Shown here piece after piece: positions 35,601-42,917 of a stretch of 64,000 nt of DNA. Made by a program: the position numbers and the translations under genes. The stretch is from Lutimaribacter salitolerans. Its GTDB lineage: Bacteria; Pseudomonadota; Alphaproteobacteria; Rhodobacterales; Rhodobacteraceae. A model generated the notes under the pieces. It did not search any database and had not been told where the DNA came from. It was given only the letters and a program-made list of their open reading frames with translations. Position 1 is the stretch's first letter. Every line of letters begins with the position of its first letter. The stretch spans positions 28,055 through 92,054 of the forward strand of contig NZ_JBHUDD010000158.1 in NCBI RefSeq assembly GCF_042677865.1. Reading direction: 5' to 3'.

Positions 35601-35983
35601 TCGGGCTGAAGCTTGCCGCGCATCAGGGCGGCCATGGACAGGCCCGCCTCGACCCGCGACAGGCTGATCAGCGGTCGCCCGTCAGGCCGGGCCACATCGA
35701 CATCCCGCAGCAGCAGGCGGGGCTGCCAGCCCTGTTCGACCCGCACCACGATCTCTCCCACGCGCAGCCCCAGTCCGGCGGAATTGCGGTTCAGCCGCGC
35801 CTCGACCTCTTGTCCGGCCCAGTCGGGCACAACGATATCGCGCCCCACGGCATAGCCCAGCCCGGCCAGCGCCAGCCCGAAAACCACGCAGACGACACCC
35901 AGCGACCACACCAGCCGACCCAGCCAGCGATGCCTTGGCCGGGGCTTTGCCTGCGCGTGCTGTTGCGGGGGTGTCTGTGTCAC
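32693..35983 (-). CDS. AsmA-like / YhdP-family envelope protein
   Basis: 1096 residues. A basic cytosolic start, one membrane helix (about 22-45, LVWSLGVVCVVFGLALAGLGYAVG) and a very long periplasmic domain rich in beta repeats follow. LLLRDVDVARPDGRPLISL and the DLDLTLLPAARAGEY to PLSIFTPGMF ending match the DUF3971 / AsmA-like C-terminal arrangement. Proteins of this group (YhdP, TamB, AsmA) bridge the inner and outer membranes and are implicated in phospholipid transport. It precedes queA in the same transcript and is divergent from the Bcp gene. Confidence 0.85.
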   Translation of the reverse strand: MTQTPPQQHAQAKPRPRHRWLGRLVWSLGVVCVVFGLALAGLGYAVGRDIVVPDWAGQEVEARLNRNSAGLGLRVGEIVVRVEQGWQPRLLLRDVDVARPDGRPLISLSRVEAGLSMAALMRGKLQPDSVRLAGAGLRLRRLRDGSFNIDFGQGLLLAGQGATLVQLTQRLDDLLQRPEFSALQLVEAEALTLRYEDMRLSRGWTVDGGRLRLVRSGDDLGLSADLALLGGGDTVTTLEMNYDSVVGQVAAQFGVNIADMAAQDIAVHSPALAWLNVLRAPISGAMRVAVDETGQLGPLSAALQVGSGVLQPTDKTTPIPFDSLRAYMTYEPQAQTLTFDDLSVLSPSASLRAEGVAVMQGLDLGWPTEFIGQFSLSDIRANPDGLYEDPVVLEGADADVRLRLDPFDLQVGRLTVRDRGQALQLAGRLQATPEGWALGLRGAMDAVARARVLDLWPVRALPRTREWIADNIHAAALRDIELAYRSAPDSDPDLYLAAGFQDAEIGFLKGFPHITKAAGQASLRNARFVVSSHAGKIVAPQGGEVDVGGTNVVIPDVRIRETPARVRLRSRSSITAALSLLDLAPFGFLTKAGQPVTLATGQAEAEGTIDLILKRGLQTDEIGLSVQASLRDLRSAQIIPGRVLSAPQLSVDATTERLRISGAGMLGQVPFDAVWETGLGKDASGSRVSGTVELSQGFADEFDITLPPGSLSGRAPATIELDLPPEQAPQFALRSSLQGLGLSLPPLGWSLPQAGSGTFEVSGQLGSPPVIDRLSLEAPGLSAQGSITLRADGQLAEARFGRVRAGGWLDAPVLLTGRGAGAAPAITVSSGTVDLRRTTIGAGGGGGSSGGGPVTLALERLQISDGIALTGFRGDFTTARGFDGSFAARVNGLAPITGRIVPRDGRSAFRILSQDAGAVLSAAGLFRQARQGDLDLTLLPAARAGEYDGLLTVRQVRMQDAPALAELLSAVSVIGLLEQLDGQGIAFSEVDADFRLTPDRVIVKSASATGASLGISMDGTYDMANDLMDMQGVFSPIYMVNSIGSVLTRKGEGLLGFSYTISGSADAPRVQVNPLSIFTPGMFREIFRRPPPQVTQ

Positions 35984-36068
35984 GTGCTTTCTGCCTTGCC
36001 GCCTTTATTCTTGCCTGCCACACCCTAATATGGAACTGACGACGTTCACACGAGGGGAGAAATGGCCG

Positions 36069-36530
36069 ATGGTCGCCGAGAACGATACCGCACCCGACTT
36101 TACCCTGCCGCGCGATGGCGGTGACAGCGTGACGCTGTCGGCCCTGCGCCCCGCGCCGGTGGTCCTGTTCTTCTATCCACGCGACGACACCTCGGGCTGC
36201 ACCAAGGAGAACATCGCCTTTTCCAGCCTCTATCAGCAGTTTCTGGACGCCGGCGTGCAGGTTTTCGGCCTGTCCAAGGACAGCGTTGCCAGCCACGAGA
36301 AATTCATGGCCAAGAAGGATCTGACCGTGCCCCTGCTGTCGGACGAGCACGGCACCACATGCGAGGACTACGGTGTGTGGAAGGAAAAGAAGATGTATGG
36401 CAAGACCTTCATGGGGATCGAGCGCAGCACCTTCCTGATCGACGGTGACGGCAAGGTTGCCCGGGTCTGGCCCAAGGTCAAGGTCGACGGCCATGCCGAA
36501 GAGGTGCTTGAGGCGGCAAAGGCGCTGTGA
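36069..36530 (+). CDS. bcp: Bcp/PrxQ-type thioredoxin-dependent peroxiredoxin
   Basis: 153 residues from ATG 36069 (MVAENDTAPDFTLP), the normal family start. The peroxidatic Cys is C44 in YPRDDTSGCTKE (TxxC motif T41-C44). The resolving Cys usual five residues later in Bcp is absent: position 49 is Ile. Resolution must use another thiol, possibly the Cys in GTTCEDYG, or an external partner. It reduces peroxides in the cytosol. Its TGA overlaps the GTG of the DUF455 gene by 4 bases. Confidence 0.93.
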   Translation: MVAENDTAPDFTLPRDGGDSVTLSALRPAPVVLFFYPRDDTSGCTKENIAFSSLYQQFLDAGVQVFGLSKDSVASHEKFMAKKDLTVPLLSDEHGTTCEDYGVWKEKKMYGKTFMGIERSTFLIDGDGKVARVWPKVKVDGHAEEVLEAAKAL

Positions 36531-37360
36531 CCAAAACTCTGACGCAGATGGCGGTCGAGGTTCTGAGCACCGCCGATGGCCGCAAGAAAACCGCGCTGTC
36601 GCATGCCCATGCGGCGACGTGGTTTGCTGCGCGGCAGGCGGGCACGCCGATCCCGGTGGGCACCGCCAGCCCGCCTCTGCGCCCCGCCCGCCCCGCGAAA
36701 CCCGACCTGCTGGACCCGCGCGAGGTGCCCAAGCGCAAACCGGGCAGCCCGGAGGGGCGCATCGCGCTGCTGCACGCGGTGGCGCATATCGAACTGAACG
36801 CGGTGGACCTGCACTGGGACATCATCGCGCGGTTCGGCCATGTGCCGATGCCGCCGGGGTTCTACGACGACTGGGTGAAATCGGCGGATGAGGAATCCAA
36901 GCATTTCAACCTTGTCTGTGACTGTCTTGAGGATCTGGGCAGCCACTACGGCGCCCTGCCCGCCCATGCCGGCATGTGGCGCGCGGCCGAGGATACGGTG
37001 GATGACCTGCTGGGCCGTCTGGCGGTTGTGCCCATGGTGCTTGAGGCGCGCGGTCTGGACGTGACCCCGGGCATGATCGCGATCTTCGAAAAGGCGGGCA
37101 AGGATGGCGCAGGCGCGGTGGACGCGCTGAAAACCATCTATGCCGAAGAGGTCGGGCATGTCGCCTATGGCTCGAAATGGTTCCATTTCCTGTGCGGGCG
37201 CGACAACCTTGACCCCAAGGACGTGTTTCACGATCTGGTGCGCAAATATTTCCATGGCCTGCTGAAACCACCATTCAACGAGGAAAAGCGCGCAGAAGCG
37301 GGCCTGCCGCCCGATTTTTACTGGCCGCTGACCGAGGACATCGCGCCGCGCGGGAACTGA
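36527..37360 (+). CDS. DUF455 ferritin-like protein
   Basis: 277 residues from GTG 36527, overlapping the bcp stop (GTGA). The four-helix ferritin-like metal site is suggested by HIELNAVDLHWD, ADEESKHF, LEARGLDV and YAEEVGHVAYG, the Glu/His pairs typical of diiron carboxylate proteins. DUF455 members are uncharacterised; the fold would suit an oxidase, hydroxylase or peroxide-handling role, and coupling to a peroxiredoxin fits that. The N-terminal 70 residues are Pro/Arg-rich and less conserved-looking. Confidence 0.87.
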   Translation: MTKTLTQMAVEVLSTADGRKKTALSHAHAATWFAARQAGTPIPVGTASPPLRPARPAKPDLLDPREVPKRKPGSPEGRIALLHAVAHIELNAVDLHWDIIARFGHVPMPPGFYDDWVKSADEESKHFNLVCDCLEDLGSHYGALPAHAGMWRAAEDTVDDLLGRLAVVPMVLEARGLDVTPGMIAIFEKAGKDGAGAVDALKTIYAEEVGHVAYGSKWFHFLCGRDNLDPKDVFHDLVRKYFHGLLKPPFNEEKRAEAGLPPDFYWPLTEDIAPRGN

Positions 37361-37491
37361 TAAACCCGATACAACCCATTCTGAATCGGCGGTTTTTTGC
37401 CGAATCGCTACCTGCGCCCTGTGCCGCACCCAAAGATGTTGCACCAACGTCAAGGTCTGGTTAATCACCATCGTGGCGGATCTGAGGCAGG

Positions 37492-38868
37492 ATGCGTCCA
37501 AACCGGAATGGGACAAGGGGCGGTTTCTTGAGAACTCGGCTGGCAATTCGCACACACGCCTTTCTGGAACGCTGGTTCCCCGAAAAGCGACTGTTTCTCA
37601 GATCTGACACCGATACACGCTTCATCCGTCTGCGACCTCATACCCAGCTTGTGGCCTTTTCCGGCAGCGCCGTTCTGGTGGCCTGGGCCACGATCGCCAC
37701 GGCGATCCTGCTGATGGACTCCATCGGTGCCGGCAATTTCCGCGAACAGGCCAAGCGCGACCAGCTGATGTACGAAGAGCGGCTGAACGTGCTTGCCGAG
37801 CAGCGCGACAATCGCGCCTCCGAGGCGCTGGCGGCTCAGGAGCGGTTCAACTCGGCGCTGACGCAGATCTCGGTGATGCAGTCGCAACTGCTGGAATCGG
37901 AGAACCGCCGCAGCGAGCTGGAGACCGGGATCGAGGTGATCCAGACCACCCTGCGCCGCACGATCAAGGAACGTGAAGCCGCGCGGATCGAACTGGCGGC
38001 CCTGAAACTGCAGGGCGACGAGGACGGTCAAGGCGGCGCCATGGCAGGCGGCAACCTGGCCACGGACGGTACGCTGGACATGCTGGCCGCGGCACTGGCC
38101 GATACGGCCGCCCAGCGTGACAAGATCGAATCCGATGCCCAGACCGCGCTGCTCGAGGCCGATGACATGGCGCTGAAACTGAAACTGCTGCAGGATCAGA
38201 ACGACCAGATCTTCCGCCAGCTGGAAGAGGCCATGGCGATTTCGGTCAAACCGCTGGACAAGATGTTCCGCGCTGCCGGCATGAACACCGACAACCTTAT
38301 ATCCGAGGTGCGCCGGGGCTATTCCGGTCAGGGCGGCCCGCTGACGCCGATCAGCTTTTCCACCATGGGCGAAATGCCCGACGCAGGTGGCACCGACCGC
38401 GCCAACCGCCTTCTGGATCAGATGGACCGCCTGAACCTCTATCGCATCGCCGCACAGGCCGCGCCCTTTGCCACGCCGGTCAAGGCGGGCTACCGCTTTA
38501 CCAGCCCCTTCGGCTATCGCCGCGATCCCAAGACCGGCGGCCGGCGCATGCACAATGGCGTCGATTTCGCGGGCCCTGTCGGCACGCCGCTTTATGCCAC
38601 CGCAGACGGTGTGGTCACCCATTCGGGCTGGCTGTCGGGCTATGGTCGTCTGGTAAAGATCCAGCATCAATTCGGGATCGAGACACGATATGCCCATATG
38701 TCGCGTCTGAACGTGAAAGTTGGTCAAAGGGTCTCGCGTGGCGATCGTATTGGTGATATGGGAACGTCTGGACGTGTGACCGGCCCGCATCTGCACTACG
38801 AAGTTCGCGTCGGCGGAAAAGCTGTCAATCCCATGATCTATATCAAGGCTGCAAACGATGTTTTCTAA
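37492..38868 (+). CDS. membrane-anchored M23 (LytM) peptidoglycan endopeptidase
   Basis: 458 residues. A basic cytosolic N-terminus is followed by one membrane helix (about 54-76), a coiled coil (about 84-245) and a C-terminal M23 domain (about 325-450). The zinc site is intact: H354 and D358 in RMHNGVDF, H433 and H435 in GPHLHYE, with H402 in RYAHMS. It should cut peptide crosslinks in the cell wall. The 3' end overlaps the bactofilin gene by 11 bases. Pairs of M23 peptidase and bactofilin control cell shape in other bacteria such as Helicobacter (Csd1-CcmA). The start has GAGGCAGG directly before ATG. Confidence 0.92.
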   Translation: MRPNRNGTRGGFLRTRLAIRTHAFLERWFPEKRLFLRSDTDTRFIRLRPHTQLVAFSGSAVLVAWATIATAILLMDSIGAGNFREQAKRDQLMYEERLNVLAEQRDNRASEALAAQERFNSALTQISVMQSQLLESENRRSELETGIEVIQTTLRRTIKEREAARIELAALKLQGDEDGQGGAMAGGNLATDGTLDMLAAALADTAAQRDKIESDAQTALLEADDMALKLKLLQDQNDQIFRQLEEAMAISVKPLDKMFRAAGMNTDNLISEVRRGYSGQGGPLTPISFSTMGEMPDAGGTDRANRLLDQMDRLNLYRIAAQAAPFATPVKAGYRFTSPFGYRRDPKTGGRRMHNGVDFAGPVGTPLYATADGVVTHSGWLSGYGRLVKIQHQFGIETRYAHMSRLNVKVGQRVSRGDRIGDMGTSGRVTGPHLHYEVRVGGKAVNPMIYIKAANDVF

Positions 38869-39379
38869 AAGCAAAATCAACGAACCCGGCCCCAAGGCCG
38901 CAGATGCTGCAAGACCGGCAGCCCCTGAAACCGCCTCGGCCACGAAACCGGCTGCCGATTTCAAGTCGCAGACCGCACCCAAGCCCAAGCCTGCGGCATC
39001 GGTGCTTTCCGCCGACCTGCACATCACCGGCAACCTGAAAACCACCGGCGACATTCAGGTCGAAGGCACCGTGGAAGGCGATATTCGCGCCCATCTGCTG
39101 ACCATCGGCGAAACCGCCACGATCAAGGGCGAGGTGATCGCCGATGACGTGGTGATCAACGGCCGCATCGTCGGTCGCGTGCGCGGGCTCAAGGTGCGGC
39201 TGTCCTCGACCGCGCGGGTCGAAGGCGACATAATCCACAAGACGATCGCCATCGAATCCGGTGCCCATTTCGAAGGCTCGGTGCAGCGTCAGGACGACCC
39301 ACTGTCGGGCAAGTCGAACAAGGGCAATGCCCCTGCGTCCGCCCCTGCCGCCACGGCGAGCGACACGCAGGCGGGCTGA
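38858..39379 (+). CDS. bactofilin
   Basis: 173 residues. A proline/alanine-rich, disordered N-terminal tail (1-45) leads into the bactofilin right-handed beta-helix (about 47-140), seen as SADLHITGNLKTTGDIQVEG, then TVEGDIRAHLLTIGETATIK and DIIHKTIAIESGAHFEGSV. A low-complexity Ala/Ser/Pro tail follows. Bactofilins self-polymerise on the membrane and place cell-wall enzymes. The 11-base overlap with the M23 gene implies coupled synthesis of scaffold and enzyme. Confidence 0.95.
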   Translation: MFSKSKINEPGPKAADAARPAAPETASATKPAADFKSQTAPKPKPAASVLSADLHITGNLKTTGDIQVEGTVEGDIRAHLLTIGETATIKGEVIADDVVINGRIVGRVRGLKVRLSSTARVEGDIIHKTIAIESGAHFEGSVQRQDDPLSGKSNKGNAPASAPAATASDTQAG

Positions 39380-39400
39380 ACCGTCACCTCGTTTCAAAGC

Positions 39401-39432
39401 AAAGGGCACCCCGCCATCGTGGGGCGCCCTTT
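39401..39432. terminator. bidirectional terminator between bactofilin and HNH genes
   Basis: AAAGGGC-A-CCCC and GGGG-C-GCCCTTT form a long, nearly perfect stem with loop GCCATCGT. It lies between the convergent stop codons of the bactofilin and HNH nuclease genes and has short A/T tracts at both ends. Confidence 0.75.
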
Positions 39433-39464
39433 CGCATTCGTCGCTTCTGTTCAGGAATGGCCAG

Positions 39465-40049
39465 TCAGCTTTCCAGCTCGGCGTCCCAGTACAGAAAATC
39501 CATCCAGCTTTCATGCAGGTGCCCGGGCGGGAACTTGCGGCCCATGTTCCGCAACTCTTCAGCCCCCGGGGCGCGTGGCGGGCGGCGCAGGTGCATCCCG
39601 GTCTGGCGCAGCGATTTGGACCCCTTGCGCAGGTTGCAGGGCGCGCAGGCGGCCACCACGTTTTCCCAGCTTGTCACCCCCCCTGCCGCGCGGGGCACCA
39701 CGTGATCGAAGGTCAGATCGCCCTTGGACCCGCAGTACTGGCAGCAGAATTCATCACGCAGAAAAAGATTAAAGCGCGTGAAGGCCACGCGCTTTTGAGG
39801 TTTGACATAATCTTTCAGCACCACGACCGACGGTATGCGTATCCTCGTACTGGGGCTGCGCACCATCTCATCATATTCGGCAACGATGTTCACCCGGTCC
39901 AGCCAGACCGCCTTGACCGCCTCCTGCCAGGGCCAGAGTGATAACGGATAGTAGGAAAGCGGCCTAAAATCAGCGTTGAGAACCAGCGCCGGATAATGCC
40001 GCAGGGCACCCGGTTCTCTTACGAAATCTGTCCTGAAATCACCATCCAT
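39465..40049 (-). CDS. HNH endonuclease family protein
   Basis: 194 residues from ATG 40049; a longer start 14 codons upstream is possible. The N-terminal half (ALVLNADFRPLSYYPLSLWPWQEAV) is typical of the large group of stand-alone HNH proteins found near housekeeping genes. The HNH site is at about 100-142: CxxC at C103/C106, DHVVPRAAGG with D115-H116, and a second CxxC at C135/C138 in ACAPCNLRKG. It should be a zinc-stabilised nuclease; no restriction or phage neighbours are present, so its target is unknown. Confidence 0.92.
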   Translation of the reverse strand: MDGDFRTDFVREPGALRHYPALVLNADFRPLSYYPLSLWPWQEAVKAVWLDRVNIVAEYDEMVRSPSTRIRIPSVVVLKDYVKPQKRVAFTRFNLFLRDEFCCQYCGSKGDLTFDHVVPRAAGGVTSWENVVAACAPCNLRKGSKSLRQTGMHLRRPPRAPGAEELRNMGRKFPPGHLHESWMDFLYWDAELES

Positions 40050-40092
40050 TAGGGATTCACCCTCCGCCCGGTCCGCCTTCATCATTGACACC

Positions 40093-40112
40093 GGGGCGGG
40101 ACGCCCCGCCCC
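40093..40112. promoter_or_regulatory. GC-rich inverted repeat between divergent genes
   Basis: GGGGCGGG (40093-40100) and CCCGCCCC (40105-40112) are perfect 8-base arms around ACGC. It lies in the spacer between the HNH gene and the divergent LuxR/hydrolase gene, next to an AT-rich TATAGCTACTATATATCG run. An operator or a 5' UTR hairpin is possible. No T-run follows, so a terminator is unlikely. Confidence 0.35.
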
Positions 40113-40279
40113 AAGTTATAGCTACTATATATCGCGGTGACCTTTGGGCAAGCCCTTGGATATAGCGTAGCGTTGGCTGCAACCTGCACTGTCTATGAAA
40201 CAGGCACATGACAGATGCGGGCCACTCGACAGCTTGTCGCCCCCCCCTAATCTTGCTTCGCGCAGCGCAAGGTTTTCTC

Positions 40280-42076
40280 ATGACGATCAAGATTGACAAG
40301 GACGCCGACTTTGCCCGGCTGCTCAAGGTGACGTATTCCTCGACAGCCGATCCCGAACTTTTCGACGACCTGCTGGTGGTTTGGGAAGACTACATGACCC
40401 GTACTCCCGACATTGATAGAAGTGGGCCACATCTTACCCATTTCAACAAAGCCTTGCAGATCTTTTCGTCCATGGGGCGCCGGCGGCGTCAGCAGGGTCG
40501 CGATGACGACCTTCTGGCTTCGTTTTCCACGCCTGCCTTTCTGTGCAACCGCGACATGACGCTTCGCGGGATGAACGGGGCGGCCCGCATCCTGCTGGGG
40601 AACAATCAGACCGGTCTGCTGACACAGCCCGACCTGGCCCGGGCGGTGCGGGCTCTGGGGCCATCGCGACGCACCGATATCGTGCCACTGACGGATGCCG
40701 ACGGACGGATGACCGACTGTGCGGTGATCAGCCTGCAATCGGCCCCGTTGTTGGAAACCCACCATGACACCAGCGATCAACCCTGCCTGATCGTGCTGAC
40801 CAAACCCGGCACCACCGACAACAACGCATGGGCGCAACTGGCGGCCCGGTTCGATTTGAGCGAGGCAGAATCGCAGGTGCTGCACGGCCTGCTGACCGGG
40901 CAGAACCCGGCATCTATCGCCGCCGCGCGGGGCGTTTCGGTCAACACCGTGCGCACGCAGATCCGCAAACTGCTTGAAAAGACCGGCACGCCCTCGCTGA
41001 CCGATCTGGTGCGTCAGACCCTGCTGATCTGCACACAGCTTGAAACCATGGCTCTGGCCGGACGCATGGCCGGTGACCGGATTGACACCTCACCCGAGGG
41101 CGAGCGCAGCATCCTGACCTCGGACGGACGCCTGCTGACCTATCGCGACCTGGGCGACCCCGATGGCCGCCCGTTGCTGTTCATCCACAACATGCTGGGC
41201 GGCACCGCCCTGCCCGCCGTCATCCAGCGCACCACCCTGCGCCGGGGCTGGCGCATCATCGCGCCGTCCCGTCCGGGCTTTGGCAGATCCGATGCCGTGG
41301 CGCTGAAGAACATGGATCTGGTCGCACGCAGCGCGCGGGATTTCGTCGAGCTTCTGGATCATCTGCACATCCCCGCGGCGCTGGTTCTGGGGTTGATGTC
41401 CTCGGCAGGGCTTGGGCTGATCTTTGCCAACCGCTATCCGGGCCGCACCGCCGCATTGCTGAACGTGGCCCATGCGGGGGCGTATGACGATGCGATGATC
41501 GCCGACATGCCCAATCCCGCGCGCACCATGGCCAGAACGTTCCGGCGGTCGTCCCTGGCCACGCGGTTTCTTGTCAGGGTCGGGATCGCGGCCATCGACA
41601 TGCCCAGACCGGTGGCGATGATGCGGCGCCAGATCGGCCAGTCGCCCGCCGACAGCGCCCTTGCCGATGACGATGAGATGATGACCGAGCTTGGCCGCCT
41701 TGTGCAACATGCCGCGAATCAGGGCGGCGATGCATTCACCAAGGACGGCTTTGTGGCCTTGCACGATTTCCGCCCCTTCATGCGCAGTCTCGATCCCGCG
41801 ATTCCGGCGCTGGCGTTGTTGGGGCAGGATGATCTGGTCTATCAGGCCCGCCACGCCAGACGGCTGTTACCCGATCTGCCGCAATACCCAGTCGAGTATC
41901 TGCCGAACGCTGGCCAGTACCTGTTTTACGGGCAGTACGAAGCGGTTTTCGACCGGGCCGAGCGTCTGTGGGCGAAACGCCCGGACAGACTCCAGAAAAT
42001 TTTCGGACAAACCGCTGCCATCACCAGAATTGAGGATGACGAGTCGGTGCGCCTACCCCCACATGAGGGCACTTGA
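40280..42076 (+). CDS. LuxR-type regulator fused to an alpha/beta-hydrolase-like sensor domain
   Basis: 598 residues from ATG 40280, with AAGG at 8 bases; ATG 40208 would add 24 residues. Order of domains: a PAS-like region (about 78-165, FSTPAFLCNRDMTLRGMNGA), a LuxR/GerE helix-turn-helix (about 190-250, LSEAESQVLHGLLTG then SVNTVRTQIRKLLEKTG), and an alpha/beta-hydrolase domain (about 280-565). In the last, the elbow reads VLGLMSSAGLG, so the nucleophile position aligns to M373. The histidine position reads NAGQYL (Q546), and the oxyanion HG is HN (H303-N304). Only the acid (D517/D518) survives. It is probably a non-catalytic ligand-binding domain controlling the DNA-binding domain. It is divergent from the HNH gene and has no operon partner. 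Confidence 0.85.
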   Translation: MTIKIDKDADFARLLKVTYSSTADPELFDDLLVVWEDYMTRTPDIDRSGPHLTHFNKALQIFSSMGRRRRQQGRDDDLLASFSTPAFLCNRDMTLRGMNGAARILLGNNQTGLLTQPDLARAVRALGPSRRTDIVPLTDADGRMTDCAVISLQSAPLLETHHDTSDQPCLIVLTKPGTTDNNAWAQLAARFDLSEAESQVLHGLLTGQNPASIAAARGVSVNTVRTQIRKLLEKTGTPSLTDLVRQTLLICTQLETMALAGRMAGDRIDTSPEGERSILTSDGRLLTYRDLGDPDGRPLLFIHNMLGGTALPAVIQRTTLRRGWRIIAPSRPGFGRSDAVALKNMDLVARSARDFVELLDHLHIPAALVLGLMSSAGLGLIFANRYPGRTAALLNVAHAGAYDDAMIADMPNPARTMARTFRRSSLATRFLVRVGIAAIDMPRPVAMMRRQIGQSPADSALADDDEMMTELGRLVQHAANQGGDAFTKDGFVALHDFRPFMRSLDPAIPALALLGQDDLVYQARHARRLLPDLPQYPVEYLPNAGQYLFYGQYEAVFDRAERLWAKRPDRLQKIFGQTAAITRIEDDESVRLPPHEGT

Positions 42077-42196
42077 GCATGTACGACCAGTCCGGGGGTT
42101 GCCCCGCAAAGTCTTGAAAAAGAATAAATTTCGCCTGTGACGGCGGCATCGGGGCCAGTATTTCCACCCTAGGATGCTCCGCCTCACACTCAGTCG

Positions 42197-42224
42197 CGCC
42201 CCCATCTTGACCAAGGTGGGGGCG
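42197..42224 (+). terminator. terminator-like hairpin after the LuxR/hydrolase gene
   Basis: CGCCCCCA and TGGGGGCG are perfect 8-base arms around a 12-base loop, followed by TTACTGATCTTC. It lies between the convergent LuxR/hydrolase and esterase genes. The lack of a real T-run keeps the call weak. Confidence 0.4.
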
Positions 42225-42251
42225 TTACTGATCTTCACACCGGTCGGCGTG

Positions 42252-42917
42252 TCACAGCCCGCACTTGTCGCGCATGAAGGCCAGCGCCACCGACAGCCCG
42301 TCAGGGGCGATGCCATGCGCCGTGCCCTTCATTATATGGGCGTAAACCTCTTTCCAGCCGGCATTCTGCAACGCCTCGGCTGCCTCGGGCAGCGATTGCA
42401 CCGGCACCACGTCATCGGCATCGCCATGCAGCAACAGCACCGGCGGGCGGCTCTGGGTTTCATCCACCAGCGAGTCAGGGCGCAGCAACCGGCCCGAAAA
42501 GCCCACGACGCCCGCGATCTCGTCCTCGCGACGCGGGGCGACATGCAGGCTCATCATCGTGCCTTGGCTGAAGCCGAACAGCACCATCTGCTCGGGCAGC
42601 AGATCCTCATCCACCAGCAGCGCATCCAGAAACGCGTTCAGATCTTCCACCGCCGAGGCCATGCCGCGCGCCGCCTCTTCCTCGGATGACCCGTCCAGCC
42701 AGGGGATCGGGAACCATTGAAAGCCAGAGGGCATGCCGGGGATCGTTTCGGGCGCATCGGGGGCCACGAACAGCGTGTCGGGCAGGTGTTCCCCCAGAAC
42801 GTCGGCCAGCCCCAAAAGTTCGGCCCCGTTGGCCCCATAGCCATGCAGGAACACCACGACGGAACGGGTGCTGCCGGAAACCGGCTCTTTGCGTCCGGCG
42901 GTCAAAACGCGTGTCAT
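42252..42917 (-). CDS. carboxylesterase/phospholipase family hydrolase
   Basis: 221 residues, alpha/beta-hydrolase of the small carboxylesterase (YpfH/EstB-like) family. Active-site elements are intact: FLHGYGANG (oxyanion), S117 in FGFSQGTMM, D168/D169 in HGDADDVVP, and H201 in GTAHGI. It should hydrolyse short-chain esters or lysophospholipids. The ATG overlaps the stop of the DNA glycosylase gene by 4 bases, and it is the last gene of a three-gene operon. Confidence 0.9.
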   Translation of the reverse strand: MTRVLTAGRKEPVSGSTRSVVVFLHGYGANGAELLGLADVLGEHLPDTLFVAPDAPETIPGMPSGFQWFPIPWLDGSSEEEAARGMASAVEDLNAFLDALLVDEDLLPEQMVLFGFSQGTMMSLHVAPRREDEIAGVVGFSGRLLRPDSLVDETQSRPPVLLLHGDADDVVPVQSLPEAAEALQNAGWKEVYAHIMKGTAHGIAPDGLSVALAFMRDKCGL

